A stretch of DNA of 58,010 nucleotides from Hephaestia mangrovi (GTDB lineage: Bacteria > Pseudomonadota > Alphaproteobacteria > Sphingomonadales > Sphingomonadaceae), in NCBI RefSeq assembly GCF_019880555.1, contig NZ_JAINVU010000011.1, forward strand, positions 1 through 58,010. Direction: 5' to 3'. Shown here in pieces: positions 1 to 7,715 of the stretch. The translations under genes were made by a program, and so were the position numbers. The notes beneath the pieces are model-generated. The model did no database searches. It was not told the origin of the DNA and worked only from the letters and a program-made list of their open reading frames with translations. The first letter of the stretch is position 1. Each line of letters begins with the position of its first letter.

Positions 1-2
1 GC

Positions 3-164
3 CTCGTCGCCAAAGCCGGGCTGGTCGAGCTGACTGACGATGATCGCGCCGTGATCTTCGGACTACTCGATGAGGCGGCGGCGAAGCTGCGCAGCGCCGA
101 ACGGGATCAGTTGCTGATACTGTGGCGACGGCGTGGTCGACGCGCGTTCGATGCAGTCGATTAG
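3..164 (+). CDS. traD: Conjugal transfer protein TraD, C-terminal part
   Basis: An open frame enters from the left edge and ends at the TAG at 162-164, giving 53 residues. It begins LVAKAGLVELTDDD and ends in the arginine-rich LWRRRGRRAFDAVD. This pattern (a 'G-L-V-x-K-A-G-L' block, an acidic turn, then a basic tail) is that of the small Ti-type TraD proteins found next to the TraA relaxase in alphaproteobacterial mobilisation regions. These proteins are thought to assist relaxosome function, not to be the large TraD/TraG coupling ATPase. The start is beyond the window. It converges on the YbaK-like gene, and the two stop codons overlap by four bases. Confidence 0.7.
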   Translation, partial: LVAKAGLVELTDDDRAVIFGLLDEAAAKLRSAERDQLLILWRRRGRRAFDAVD

Positions 165-643
165 CCGCGCCCGGCTACTCGGCGTTCGAGCAAAGATCGG
201 CCCATTCCGCACTGACAAGTTCGACCAAGCCGATCAGGCGTGAGCCGCACCGACGCGGTGCGGCTGCCAGCGGCGGGATAGACCTCGTCGAACCGCTGTA
301 GCGACAAGTCGCAATAGATCGGAAGCGGGCTCGCCAAACCGAACGGACATACGCCGCCGACCGGGTGACCGGTCAGTTGCTCGACCTCTTCAACGCCGAG
401 CATGCGCGGCCGGCCGCCGAGCGTGTCCTTGACTTTGCGGTTGTCGAGCCGCGCGTCACCCGCTGTGACGATCAGCAACACACGCTCGCCGACGCGCAGC
501 GACAGCGTCTTGGCGATCTGCCCAGGCGCGACGCCGAGCGTGGCGGCGGCTTCGAGCACGGTCGCCGTGCTCGAAGCCTGCTCGATAACGGCGATGTCGG
601 GTGCTCGCGCGTCGAGAAACGCGCGGACCGAGTCCAGCCCCAT
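161..643 (-). CDS. YbaK/EbsC family aminoacyl-tRNA deacylase
   Basis: This 160-residue protein matches the YbaK/EbsC/ProX fold, whose members hydrolyse mischarged aminoacyl-tRNA (for example Cys-tRNAPro) in trans. The conserved lysine sits in QIAKTL (K45) and the family's GGVCPFG block is at 96-102, followed by a 'sPLPIYCD' strand. Length is normal for a free-standing deacylase. Its ATG overlaps the stop of the HU gene (ATGA at 641-645), so the two are translationally coupled and probably one transcript. YbaK-like genes are usually chromosomal housekeeping genes; here the gene appears to be cargo of the element. Family is clear, substrate is not. Confidence 0.85.
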   Translation of the reverse strand: MGLDSVRAFLDARAPDIAVIEQASSTATVLEAAATLGVAPGQIAKTLSLRVGERVLLIVTAGDARLDNRKVKDTLGGRPRMLGVEEVEQLTGHPVGGVCPFGLASPLPIYCDLSLQRFDEVYPAAGSRTASVRLTPDRLGRTCQCGMGRSLLERRVAGRG

Positions 644-918
644 CAGCCGTTGAGCTTATCCTTGACCGCCTTGGCGGGCGTGAATGCGAGCTTCTTCGAC
701 GCGGCGATCTGGATCGCTTCGCCGGTCGAGGGATTGCGGCCCTGGCGCGCCGGCGTGTCCTTCACCTTGAACTTGCCGAACCCGTTGAGCGCAACCTCGT
801 CCCCCTTGGCGGCGGCATCGGCGATCGCGGCGAAGACGCCGTCGACATATTTGCGGGCATCGGCCTTGGTGATGCCGTGGGCGGTGGCGAGATGCTCGGC
901 GAGATCGGTGTTGTTCAT
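643..918 (-). CDS. HU family DNA-binding protein
   Basis: This 91-residue protein has the HU/IHF layout: helix-rich N-terminus, the VALNGFGKF turn near residue 42-50 and the flexible beta arm around RQGRNPSTGEAI (59-70), then the lysine-rich C-terminal helix. It bends and packages DNA as a dimer. The chosen ATG at 916-918 is preceded by a perfect AAAGGAGGTT ribosome-binding site, so a longer upstream frame is not used. It is coupled to the downstream deacylase gene by an ATGA overlap. Element-borne HU proteins can help integrase or relaxase complexes assemble; whether this one does so here is inference. Confidence 0.93.
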   Translation of the reverse strand: MNNTDLAEHLATAHGITKADARKYVDGVFAAIADAAAKGDEVALNGFGKFKVKDTPARQGRNPSTGEAIQIAASKKLAFTPAKAVKDKLNG

Positions 919-983
919 AAAACCTCCTTTGTTGGTGGTGCGGCTTAGGAAGAATCGGCCCAGGTCGGCAACAGCGGGCGGGC

Positions 984-1904
984 TTACGTGCCAGCGGCAT
1001 TCCTGAGCGCGTCGATGCGTTCGGCACATACTTCCTGCACCGCGCGACCGAGCTCCTCGACACGCTCGCCGAGCCACGCCAGCTCTTCCTCGGTGATGCG
1101 ATAGTGTTTGGAGTAGCGCGCCTTCACATAGGCGTCCTTGAGCTTCTCGAACCGCGCCCGATCTTGGCGTGTCGTGCGCGGCCAGACGTGCACCAGCCGC
1201 GCGTCGAGCTTGTCGGCCTGGGTGCGCAGGAAGCCGATGTTGTGAACGTGCGGCGTGTAGAAGGTGCTGACGAGCAGGACGCAGTGATAGAGCCGTTCGA
1301 CAGCTTGGTGCAGATCGAAAGCGGCGTCTTTCAGGTGGCCCCGCGAGAGATAGAAGCGCGCGCCCTCATAGCGCTTCATCGCCGCGGGAAACCATTCCTC
1401 GAAATACTCCCGCGCCATCTCCAGCGCCTGCTCGGGCGTCTTCGGCCGCGGGCTATGCAGCGGCTTGTCGTCGGCTTGGTAGAGCGCGACGCCATCGCGC
1501 GCGATGTCCATGAAGAAGAACCGGCCATGCGCGAGCGCGTCATTCACTTCCTGCAATGTGTGGACGATGAAGTTGACCGGCGTGCGCAGTGTCTTGGTGA
1601 TCGTCATCTCGCGCATCAGCCGCTCGTCTGCGCGGTACCAATAGGTCGCTCGATCGGTGAGCTCATCCTGGTTGACGATGATCAGCAGGTCGTAGTCGGA
1701 CTGATAGCCCTTTTCGGTATGCGGCTCGTCGACCCAGCCGCCGCGCGCATAGCTGCCGAACAGAATGATCTTGAGAATGCGACCGGCCTTGCGCTTGCCG
1801 GTCGCCAGCTTGGTCGCGTCTTCGAATTCTTCGAACAGGAGTTCGACGACGCGCTCGAGCTCGCGCTGTTTTGCGGGCGGCAGATGATCGAGATCGGTGC
1901 GCAT
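984..1904 (-). CDS. Nucleotidyltransferase-HEPN domain fusion protein
   Basis: This 306-residue protein has an N-terminal minimal nucleotidyltransferase domain with GSYARG (50-55) and the metal-binding SDYDLL (69-74), then a C-terminal all-helical HEPN domain (about 160-295). In toxin-antitoxin modules these two domains are normally separate proteins, with the nucleotidyltransferase neutralising the HEPN RNase by AMPylation; here they are fused. An R263...H267 pair lies in RYSKHY, one residue shorter than the usual Rx4-6H spacing, so RNase activity is not assured. The ATG at 1904 is chosen because AGGA precedes it by nine bases; a second ATG at 1925 lacks such a site. It is part of the element's cargo. 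Confidence 0.8.
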   Translation of the reverse strand: MRTDLDHLPPAKQRELERVVELLFEEFEDATKLATGKRKAGRILKIILFGSYARGGWVDEPHTEKGYQSDYDLLIIVNQDELTDRATYWYRADERLMREMTITKTLRTPVNFIVHTLQEVNDALAHGRFFFMDIARDGVALYQADDKPLHSPRPKTPEQALEMAREYFEEWFPAAMKRYEGARFYLSRGHLKDAAFDLHQAVERLYHCVLLVSTFYTPHVHNIGFLRTQADKLDARLVHVWPRTTRQDRARFEKLKDAYVKARYSKHYRITEEELAWLGERVEELGRAVQEVCAERIDALRNAAGT

Positions 1905-1915
1905 TGGCAATGATC

Positions 1916-2242
1916 CTAACGGCATGATAGCGCAGCGAACAGCCTCGCCGGCAGCGCCGGCGAGGCGGTTACAGTCATTTTGACCCTTTCGACGTGATCA
2001 AGCGAAACAGCCGGTACCGCCACGGCGTCGCTGGCTTGTCGATCGCGTCGGCGAGTCGCCAGCGCGGCAGCGAAGTCGCGCTCGATCTCGTCCACCCCGA
2101 CGCCAAGCCGTTCGGCGAGCACGTCGTAGGTCAGCCCATCGCGGGCAAGCGCAACGTAGATCACGCGCTGATGCTCGGGCAGCTGCGCCAGCGCCGTGAC
2201 CAGCCGGCGGCGAACGCGGGCATTACCCGCCCACCCGCTCAC
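1916..2242 (-). CDS. Small sigma-70 region 4-like helix-turn-helix protein
   Basis: This 108-residue protein starts at a GTG whose bases overlap the ArdC stop codon (GTGA, 2239-2242), implying translational coupling. Residues 10-62 resemble sigma factor region 4: 'ALAQLPEHQRVIYVALARDGLTY' style helix followed by 'VLAERLGVGVDEIERDFAAAL'. Region 2 is missing, so it is not a complete sigma factor and more likely acts as a DNA-binding regulator or core-polymerase modulator. The tail after residue 70 is unstructured. Its tight link to ardC suggests it regulates or accompanies the anti-restriction function during element transfer. Function is inferred from the fold only. Confidence 0.7.
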   Translation of the reverse strand: MSGWAGNARVRRRLVTALAQLPEHQRVIYVALARDGLTYDVLAERLGVGVDEIERDFAAALATRRRDRQASDAVAVPAVSLDHVERVKMTVTASPALPARLFAALSCR

Positions 2243-3138
2243 GCTCCCGCCTCCGGTGCGAACGCGAGCAGGTAATCCGCCGCCTTGCTGGCCGCGCTCG
2301 CTGCGCGGAAAATCGCGCGCTCGTCGTCGCGCAGCACCTTCAGCCAGCTGGCGATGTAATCGGCATGCCGCACGGTCGGCCGGATCGCCAGCGACGCGCA
2401 AGCGAACGCGCTCGCCATCTCCGCCACAAGCTCCTCACGCGCATAATCGGCGCTGCCGAACCGTCCGCGTTGGTCACGGTCGAGCCGGGTTGCATGTCCG
2501 GTCCAATGGCCAAGCTCGTGAAGCGCGGTGCGATACCAGTTGATCGGCTCGCCGAACGCTGCTTGCGGCGGCACCGCGACATAGTCGCCACCCGGCGAAT
2601 AATAGGCCTCGCCGCCGCCGATCCTAAAATCTGCGCCGCTCGCTTCGATCAGCGTCTGCACGTCCGGCAGGATATCAGCCTCGGCCGGAAGCTCGGGCAG
2701 CTCGGGCAGCTCGGTCAACCGCTCGGGCAGACCCTCGCACTGCGCAACATTGAACACGGTGAACCGCTTCAAGAACGCCAGCTGCCGCGCCTCGCGATCC
2801 TCGTCGCGCGCGCGTTCAACCTCGTCCTTGGGCGTAAAGCGATCCGCATAGCAGACCGTCGTCCCCCGCTCCCCCTTGCGGACGTTGCCGCCCGCCGCCT
2901 GCGCCTGTCGGTAGGTCAGCCAGCGCTGCGAGCGAAATCCGCCACTGATCACGCCCGCCCACAGGATCAGGACATTGATCCCCGAATAGCGCCGCCCGGT
3001 CACCGCATTGGCCGGCATCGCGCACGGACATGCCGCCGCGTCCCAAGGCTGCACCCAAGGCAACCGCCCTTCTTCCAGCTCGGCGATCACCCGCGCGGTC
3101 ACTTCGGCATAGAGGCTCTGCCGCTCGCTCTTTTCCAT
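2239..3138 (-). CDS. ArdC family antirestriction protein (zincin-like)
   Basis: The 299-residue product has the ArdC arrangement: an N-terminal single-stranded-DNA-binding domain (about 1-130, with the RRYSGINVLIL block at 49-59 and a 'WLTYRQAQAAGGNVRKGERG' block) and a C-terminal zincin-like metallopeptidase domain with HELGH at 207-211 and a probable third ligand E240 in ELVAEMASAF. Such proteins protect incoming single-stranded DNA from host restriction during conjugation. A short direct repeat (LTELPELPELPAE, 141-153) marks the linker. AAGGAAG just before the ATG at 3138 fixes the start. It is the first gene of a two-gene unit with the sigma-like protein. Confidence 0.92.
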   Translation of the reverse strand: MEKSERQSLYAEVTARVIAELEEGRLPWVQPWDAAACPCAMPANAVTGRRYSGINVLILWAGVISGGFRSQRWLTYRQAQAAGGNVRKGERGTTVCYADRFTPKDEVERARDEDREARQLAFLKRFTVFNVAQCEGLPERLTELPELPELPAEADILPDVQTLIEASGADFRIGGGEAYYSPGGDYVAVPPQAAFGEPINWYRTALHELGHWTGHATRLDRDQRGRFGSADYAREELVAEMASAFACASLAIRPTVRHADYIASWLKVLRDDERAIFRAASAASKAADYLLAFAPEAGA

Positions 3139-3640
3139 CTTCCTTACTCCCAACCACCGCAACCGGCGCCGGAATGGCGGGGTGGGCGGCAGGAGCGGAC
3201 CGGCAGGCCCGCACGAGCGGCGGGCAGCACCCAAAGGGCCGTAACGAAGAGGAGGACCCGCGTAGCGGGTTGCGGCACGCCGCGGCGGGCCTAACGGGTA
3301 GCGACGCCCACCTCGCCAGATCGACGCGCGGTCAGCGCCAGACGCCACCCGCCGACGCGGGTGTCCGCATGCCGGGGCGCAGCACCGGCCACAGCGTCAT
3401 GCGATCCTCATCCGAATGGACCGGGACGCGTCAGCGGCCCGGCGGCGCGGATGCGACGTAGAGCGCGGTCACGCCAACGGCGGGAGACGCCAGATTCGTT
3501 CTGATCCTGGAAGCCAAGGGTGCGCCTGTAATGCACATCGATACTCGTCTGGTGCCACTCAGACTCCGCCCTCTTGCGCTCGAAGCAAGCGAGCCAATTC
3601 TGCCTGTCGGACCTCACCACAGACCAGATTGGATCATGCC
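3139..3640. other. Intergenic stretch between ardC and alpA-like gene
   Basis: About 500 bases without a convincing gene. It should hold the divergent promoters of the ardC unit and the AlpA-like gene. The left half is very GC-rich with small self-complementary words such as CCCGCGTAGCGGG near 3253. A minus-strand open frame of 70 codons at 3408-3620 has no ribosome-binding site and no recognisable composition, so I do not call it. Confidence 0.5.
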
Positions 3641-3844
3641 ATGACCGATACCCCCGACCGCATCCTCCGGCTGAACACGGTGCTCGATCGCACCGGGCTG
3701 AGCCGCTCGACGCTGTACCGCAAGATCGAGGCGGGGACGTTCCCTCGACAGGTACGGATCGCGGAGCGCTGCGCGGGCTGGCGAGAGTCCGCCATCCTCG
3801 AGTGGTTGAAGAACCCGATGTTTTACCAAAGCGAGGATTGCTGA
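3641..3844 (+). CDS. AlpA family helix-turn-helix regulator
   Basis: A 67-residue protein with the compact AlpA/excisionase fold: 'LDRTGLSRSTLYRKIEAGTFP' forms the winged helix (about 15-35), followed by 'GWRESAILEWLKN'. AlpA proteins activate integrase or excisionase functions of P4-like elements and can act as excisionase themselves. It lies 400 bases from the integrase gene, transcribed toward it, as in many P4-type islands. The start ATG at 3641 is chosen because the family normally has about ten residues before the helix; the longer frame upstream does not look coding. Confidence 0.9.
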   Translation: MTDTPDRILRLNTVLDRTGLSRSTLYRKIEAGTFPRQVRIAERCAGWRESAILEWLKNPMFYQSEDC

Positions 3845-3967
3845 CGCATCCGTCACGTTCTCGCCCCGCCTTGGCGCGAGAACGGCTATCGCACTCCCGA
3901 GAGGATCAGCCCTCTGGCCAATCCTCAAGGAAATGGATGAGGCGTTCGTACAGCTGGTGTAAGGGGC

Positions 3968-4102
3968 TCAACGCCCAAGATAGCGGAGCGTGTTCTCGTA
4001 TTTGGCGTTGATCTGGTCGCGCAGCTTCTTGCGGGCCACATCAGGCCGCGGCTTTGCCTTCAGATCACGCTCGGTCAAAGGAACGTCATACACGGTTGCC
4101 AT
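3968..4102 (-). CDS. 44-residue hypothetical protein of the element
   Basis: A short gene not evident at usual length cut-offs. It starts at the ATG at 4100-4102 after an AAAGGGGA ribosome-binding site eight bases upstream and ends at TGA 3968-3970. The product begins MATVYDVPLTERDLKAKPRP and is strongly basic, with a predicted helix in 'VARKKLRDQINAKYENTL'. I do not recognise a named family. It lies between the alpA-like gene and the integrase, on the integrase strand, where short excision or maintenance proteins are often found. Existence is supported by the start context and sensible composition only. Confidence 0.6.
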   Translation of the reverse strand: MATVYDVPLTERDLKAKPRPDVARKKLRDQINAKYENTLRYLGR

Positions 4103-4242
4103 GGTCGTCCCCTTTCGCTCGAGTGCCTAACTTGAAAATGGGATGTATCGACTGAGCCGTCAGTAGACGGTTGAAGCGCGTTCTTCCCGTCACACGCGTC
4201 CCTATGAACCCATCCTGCGACGCTGTCACGACATCGGCTCAG

Positions 4243-5418
4243 CTATGACTTCTCGCCTGCCCCGGCACCGCCTTCGCCTCCGCAAAACAATCCCCAATCC
4301 TGCATGAGCAGCCGCCGCTTATCGAGATAGTCGGTGCGCCGGTAGGCCGCCTCGACCTTATTAGCGACGGTGTGCGCCAGCGCGGCTTCGGCAACCTCTC
4401 CTGGATAGTTGGTGCGTTCGGCAACCCAGTCGCGAAACGCGGACCGAAAGCCATGAACCGTGACGCCCAGATCCATGTCGCGAAGGATTTTGAGCAGGGT
4501 CATATCGGACATCGGCCGTTTCACGTTCTGTCCGGGAAAGACGAGATCACTCGCACCCACACGAAACTGCTCCGCACGCGACAGCGCGTCGATTGCTGCC
4601 GTCGACAAAGGAACGGCATGCGTGCGCCCCATCTTCATTCGCTCGGCCGGAACAGTCCAGAGCTGCTTGTCGAGATCAAACTCGGACCAGGTCGCCCCGC
4701 GAACCTCACCCGACCGGGCTGCCGTCAGAATCAAGACCTCAAGTGCTATCCGACCGACCGACACGCGGGTGCGAAGTTCGGCGACAAAGCCTGGAACGTC
4801 GACATAGGCCATAGCCGCGAAGTGACCGTCTTTCTTCGGCTGCCGCGGCAACCCCTTCGATATCGACCGCATCGGTGCCTCGGTGGCACGAAACCCCTTG
4901 GCACATGACCAATCCAGAACGGCGGCAATGCGCTGCCGGACCCGCCGCGCGGTTTCGGGTTTGCTCAACCACATGGGCGCGAGCACGTCGCGGATGGCGG
5001 GCCCCTCGATCTCGTCGACGGGCAGATCGCCAAGCGATGGAAAAGCGTACGTTTCAAGCGTGGTCAGCCACTGCTGCTGATGTTTGCCGTTCTTCCAGCC
5101 TTCTTTGTGTTCTTCGTGAACCGACTTCGCGGCCTCGCGGAACGAAGGGATGACGAGCCGCTCTTGCTTGCGTTCGGCAACCGGGTCGATGCCTTGGGCA
5201 ATCTTCTTTCTGATGATGGACGCCGCTTCGCGAGCGTCGGCAAGCGATACAGATTTTAGTGATCCCAAACCGATGTCGCGGCGGCGCCCACCGGATTGCA
5301 CTCGCAGAAACCAACGCCCCGACGCTTTGCCATTCATTTCCAGAAAAAGTCCGTCGCCGTCAGAATGACGCCCGGCTTCGCTCAAAGCTCGGATCTTTGT
5401 TGCCGTAAGCTTTCCCAC
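4243..5418 (-). CDS. P4-type tyrosine integrase (DUF4102-containing)
   Basis: A complete 391-residue integrase. Residues 1-90 form the N-terminal DUF4102 arm-binding domain ('HSDGDGLFLEMN', 'IGLGSLKSVSLADARE'), 95-180 the SAM-like core-binding domain, and 200-375 the catalytic domain with R235 (AARSGEVRG), H322-x2-R325 (HGFRSAFRDW), H349 (LAHTV) and the nucleophile Y359 (AAYRRTDYLDKRR). All catalytic positions are intact, so the enzyme should be active. It performs site-specific integration and excision, and its location 150 bases from the tRNA-Ser 3' end shows the attachment site. The gene reads away from the tRNA. Confidence 0.95.
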   Translation of the reverse strand: MGKLTATKIRALSEAGRHSDGDGLFLEMNGKASGRWFLRVQSGGRRRDIGLGSLKSVSLADAREAASIIRKKIAQGIDPVAERKQERLVIPSFREAAKSVHEEHKEGWKNGKHQQQWLTTLETYAFPSLGDLPVDEIEGPAIRDVLAPMWLSKPETARRVRQRIAAVLDWSCAKGFRATEAPMRSISKGLPRQPKKDGHFAAMAYVDVPGFVAELRTRVSVGRIALEVLILTAARSGEVRGATWSEFDLDKQLWTVPAERMKMGRTHAVPLSTAAIDALSRAEQFRVGASDLVFPGQNVKRPMSDMTLLKILRDMDLGVTVHGFRSAFRDWVAERTNYPGEVAEAALAHTVANKVEAAYRRTDYLDKRRLLMQDWGLFCGGEGGAGAGEKS

Positions 5419-5570
5419 CGTCGCTCTCCAATTTTACCCCACACTTTACCCCACACTTTTGTGGGGATGGTGTCGGATGTCTTGAAATCGAGCGGGATCA
5501 AAAAACCACCGATTTCTCTTGGTTTTTAGCGGTTTTTTGCGGATTTGGGGAGGCCTAAAAAGGACCAAAA

Positions 5571-5661
5571 TGGCGGAGCGGGAGGGATTCGAACCCTCGA
5601 TACGGTTTTGCCGTATACTCACTTTCCAGGCGAGCGCCTTCGACCACTCGGCCACCGCTCC
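5571..5661 (-). tRNA. tRNA-Ser (anticodon GGA)
   Basis: On the minus strand the sequence folds as a type II tRNA: acceptor GGAGCGG pairs with CCGCTCC, then discriminator G and an encoded CCA (5571-5573). The anticodon stem-loop CTCGC-CTGGAAA-GTGAG gives anticodon GGA, and a long variable arm (TATACGGCAAAACCGTAT, with pairing ATACGG/CCGTAT) is typical of tRNA-Ser. The T arm contains GGTTCGAATCC. Its 3' end is the insertion site of the element on the left. Confidence 0.97.
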
Positions 5662-5755
5662 GCATGCTCTGGAACGGCGGCGACTAGCGGTTGCGATCGC
5701 GATCGGCAAGCCGTGACGATTGCGTGTCGCGCGATCGGGTGCCAAGCTCTCGATC

Positions 5756-6607
5756 ATGCCGATCCTTTCGCTCGCCTTTCTCATGCTAGCCGCCGACCGG
5801 GCGACAGCTGTCGCGGCGCCATCCGACCCCGTCGCCGCCGATTGGAAGGCGATTCCCGACGACCGGTTGTTGGTCATGACACTCGCCGGCGGCAGGCAAG
5901 TAATCATTCGGCTCGCACCAGGCTACGCGCCGGAGCACGTTGCGAACGTGGGCCGGTTGGCGCTCGCTCATTGGTGGGATGGGACCAGCATTTATCGGGT
6001 ACAGGACAATTGGGTGGTGCAATGGGGCGACGTCACCGAGAAGAAGCCGCTGCCGCGGGATGTCGCCGCGCGGCCCGCTGCGGAATATGAAATCGCGACG
6101 TTCGATCCGGCGGTGAGGATGGCGAAATCCGATGCCTATTCCACTGTCTCGGGCATCACTGCAGATGGCTGGCCGGTCGCGACCGACGGGGCGCATGCCT
6201 GGCTTGCGCATTGTTACGGCACCGTGGGCGTCGCGCGTGATGCCTCGCCCGACACGGGGACCGGCAGCGAGTTGTTCGTGCCGCTGGGCGGGTCGGCGCG
6301 GCGGCTCGATCGCAATTACACGATCGTCGGCCGCGTGATCGATGGCATGGATTATCTTGCGGCGCTGCCGCGTAGCCGCGCCGAGATGGGCATGTATGCC
6401 GATGCCGGCGAGGCGACGCCAATCGTCTCTGTACGATTGGCGAGCGACATGCCGGCTGCCGAGCGGCCGCATTATCAATATCGCGCGGCCGATAATCCGC
6501 GCTTTGCGGCGATGGTTGCGGCAAAGGAAAATCCGAAGCCGCCGACCGTATCGTTGGGCGGCCTCGACGTATGCGACGTGCCGCTTGCAACACGGCAGGC
6601 GCCTTGA
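5756..6607 (+). CDS. Cyclophilin-type peptidylprolyl isomerase, exported
   Basis: A 283-residue protein with a probable signal peptide (MPILSLAFLMLAADRATAVA) followed by a cyclophilin-like domain (about 30-230): 'RLAPGYAPEHVANVGRLALAHWWDGTSIYRVQDNWVVQWGD', later 'GTGSELFVPLGGSARRLDRNYTIVGRVIDGMD'. These correspond to the cyclophilin strand containing the F/W-x-Q and GSQFFI-like segments, but the canonical R-x-x-x-x-Q-F residues are not all kept, so catalytic activity is uncertain. Periplasmic folding role is inferred. The ATG at 5756 lacks a clear ribosome-binding site; a TTG at 5720 would add twelve residues before the signal peptide. Confidence 0.82.
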   Translation: MPILSLAFLMLAADRATAVAAPSDPVAADWKAIPDDRLLVMTLAGGRQVIIRLAPGYAPEHVANVGRLALAHWWDGTSIYRVQDNWVVQWGDVTEKKPLPRDVAARPAAEYEIATFDPAVRMAKSDAYSTVSGITADGWPVATDGAHAWLAHCYGTVGVARDASPDTGTGSELFVPLGGSARRLDRNYTIVGRVIDGMDYLAALPRSRAEMGMYADAGEATPIVSVRLASDMPAAERPHYQYRAADNPRFAAMVAAKENPKPPTVSLGGLDVCDVPLATRQAP

Positions 6608-6694
6608 TCCATCCCGGCGACGGAACCCGGTAGGAATGACGGCTGTTCTCGGATCGGCCGGCGACGGGCGCGGCAAGGCAGGCGGGAGATAGAC

Positions 6695-7669
6695 ATGGCG
6701 CGGATTGCCGAGATCAGCAGCACCGGCGGGCCGGAAGTAATCGAATGGGTTACGCGCGACCTGCCCGAGCCTGGCGAGGGAGAGGTCCGCATCCGATCGA
6801 CTGCGGTCGGGCTTAATTTCATCGATATCTATCATCGGCGCGGCAGCTACAAGATCGCGTTGCCGAGCGGGCTCGGCTCGGAGAGCGTCGGCGTGGTCGA
6901 AGCCTTGGGGCCGGAGGTGAGCGGATTGGACGTCGGCGATCGAGTCGGCACGTTCGGGCCTGAACTCGGCGCCTATGCGACGCACCGCAACCTCAAGGCT
7001 GATCGCCTGGTAAAATTGCCCGGCGATGTCGACGACGAGACGGCTGCGGCGCTGTTGTTGAAGGGTGCGACGACCGAATTCCTGGTCGAGCGGTGCGCGC
7101 GTGTGGAGGCGGGGCAGACGGTGCTCGTCCACGCCGCTGCCGGCGGCGTCGGACATCTGCTGGTCGGCTGGCTCAAGGCGATCGGCGCGACGGTGATCGG
7201 CACCGTCGGCAGTGCGACCAAGGCGGAGCGGGCCATGGCGGCAGGCGCCGATCATGTCATCCGCCATCGTGAGGAAGATGTTGTTGCGCGCGTGCGGGAG
7301 ATTACCGGCGGGGCCGGCGTGCCGGTGATCTTCGATGGCGTTGGCAAAGCGACGTGGCAACAATCGCTCGACAGCGCGGCACGACGCGGGCTGATCGTCA
7401 GCTTCGGCAGCGCCAGCGGGCCGGTCGACGGCGTCGCGCTCGCCACGCTGGCGAGCAAGGGGTCGTTGTTCGTCACGCGCCCGACGCTGTTCGATTACGC
7501 GGTGACGCGCGCGGAGCGCCAGGCATCGCTCGATCGGGTGTTCGCGATGCTCGCCGAGGGAGCCATCAAGCCGGATATCGGCCAGACCTTCGCGCTCGAC
7601 GACGTCGCCGAGGCGCATCGCCGCCTCGAAGCGGGCGAGACCGAAGGCGCGACGGTCCTGCTGCCATAG
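6695..7669 (+). CDS. Quinone oxidoreductase (zinc-independent MDR superfamily)
   Basis: The 324-residue product has the QOR pattern: GroES-like N-terminal domain (1-125, 'VGLNFIDIYHRRGSY', 'GLGSESVGVVEALG') and a Rossmann domain with AAAGGVG at 147-153, which binds NADPH. No zinc-ligand cysteines are present, as expected for this subfamily. It reduces quinones or related enones with NADPH in the cytoplasm. A GGGAGA ribosome-binding site precedes the ATG. It stands between the cyclophilin and permease genes, all on the plus strand, but gaps of 87 and 46 bases leave operon membership open. Confidence 0.93.
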   Translation: MARIAEISSTGGPEVIEWVTRDLPEPGEGEVRIRSTAVGLNFIDIYHRRGSYKIALPSGLGSESVGVVEALGPEVSGLDVGDRVGTFGPELGAYATHRNLKADRLVKLPGDVDDETAAALLLKGATTEFLVERCARVEAGQTVLVHAAAGGVGHLLVGWLKAIGATVIGTVGSATKAERAMAAGADHVIRHREEDVVARVREITGGAGVPVIFDGVGKATWQQSLDSAARRGLIVSFGSASGPVDGVALATLASKGSLFVTRPTLFDYAVTRAERQASLDRVFAMLAEGAIKPDIGQTFALDDVAEAHRRLEAGETEGATVLLP

Positions 7670-7715
7670 GCGCGCAATTGCTGGAGCGGTTGGCCAAGCC
7701 GATTGTTCGCGCCGC

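Larger units (their letters stand above)
1..5573. mobile_element. End of an integrative (conjugative) element inserted in tRNA-Ser(GGA)
   Basis: The stretch from the window start to the 3' end of the tRNA-Ser gene holds typical element functions: the end of a Ti-type TraD, HU, ArdC antirestriction protein, AlpA regulator and a P4-type integrase. The integrase sits closest to the tRNA, and the tRNA 3' end faces it, which is the usual geometry for integration into a tRNA gene. The tRNA 3' end (5571-5600) should be one attachment core; the second copy must lie left of the window because I found no repeat of it within 1-5570. The right boundary is well supported, while the total extent and conjugation genes are outside view. 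Confidence 0.7.

Noticed and set aside
5662..5720. EcfG-type promoter at GGAACGGCGG upstream of the cyclophilin gene
   Set aside because: The distance from GGAAC to GGTT is 14 bases, outside the 16-17 expected.
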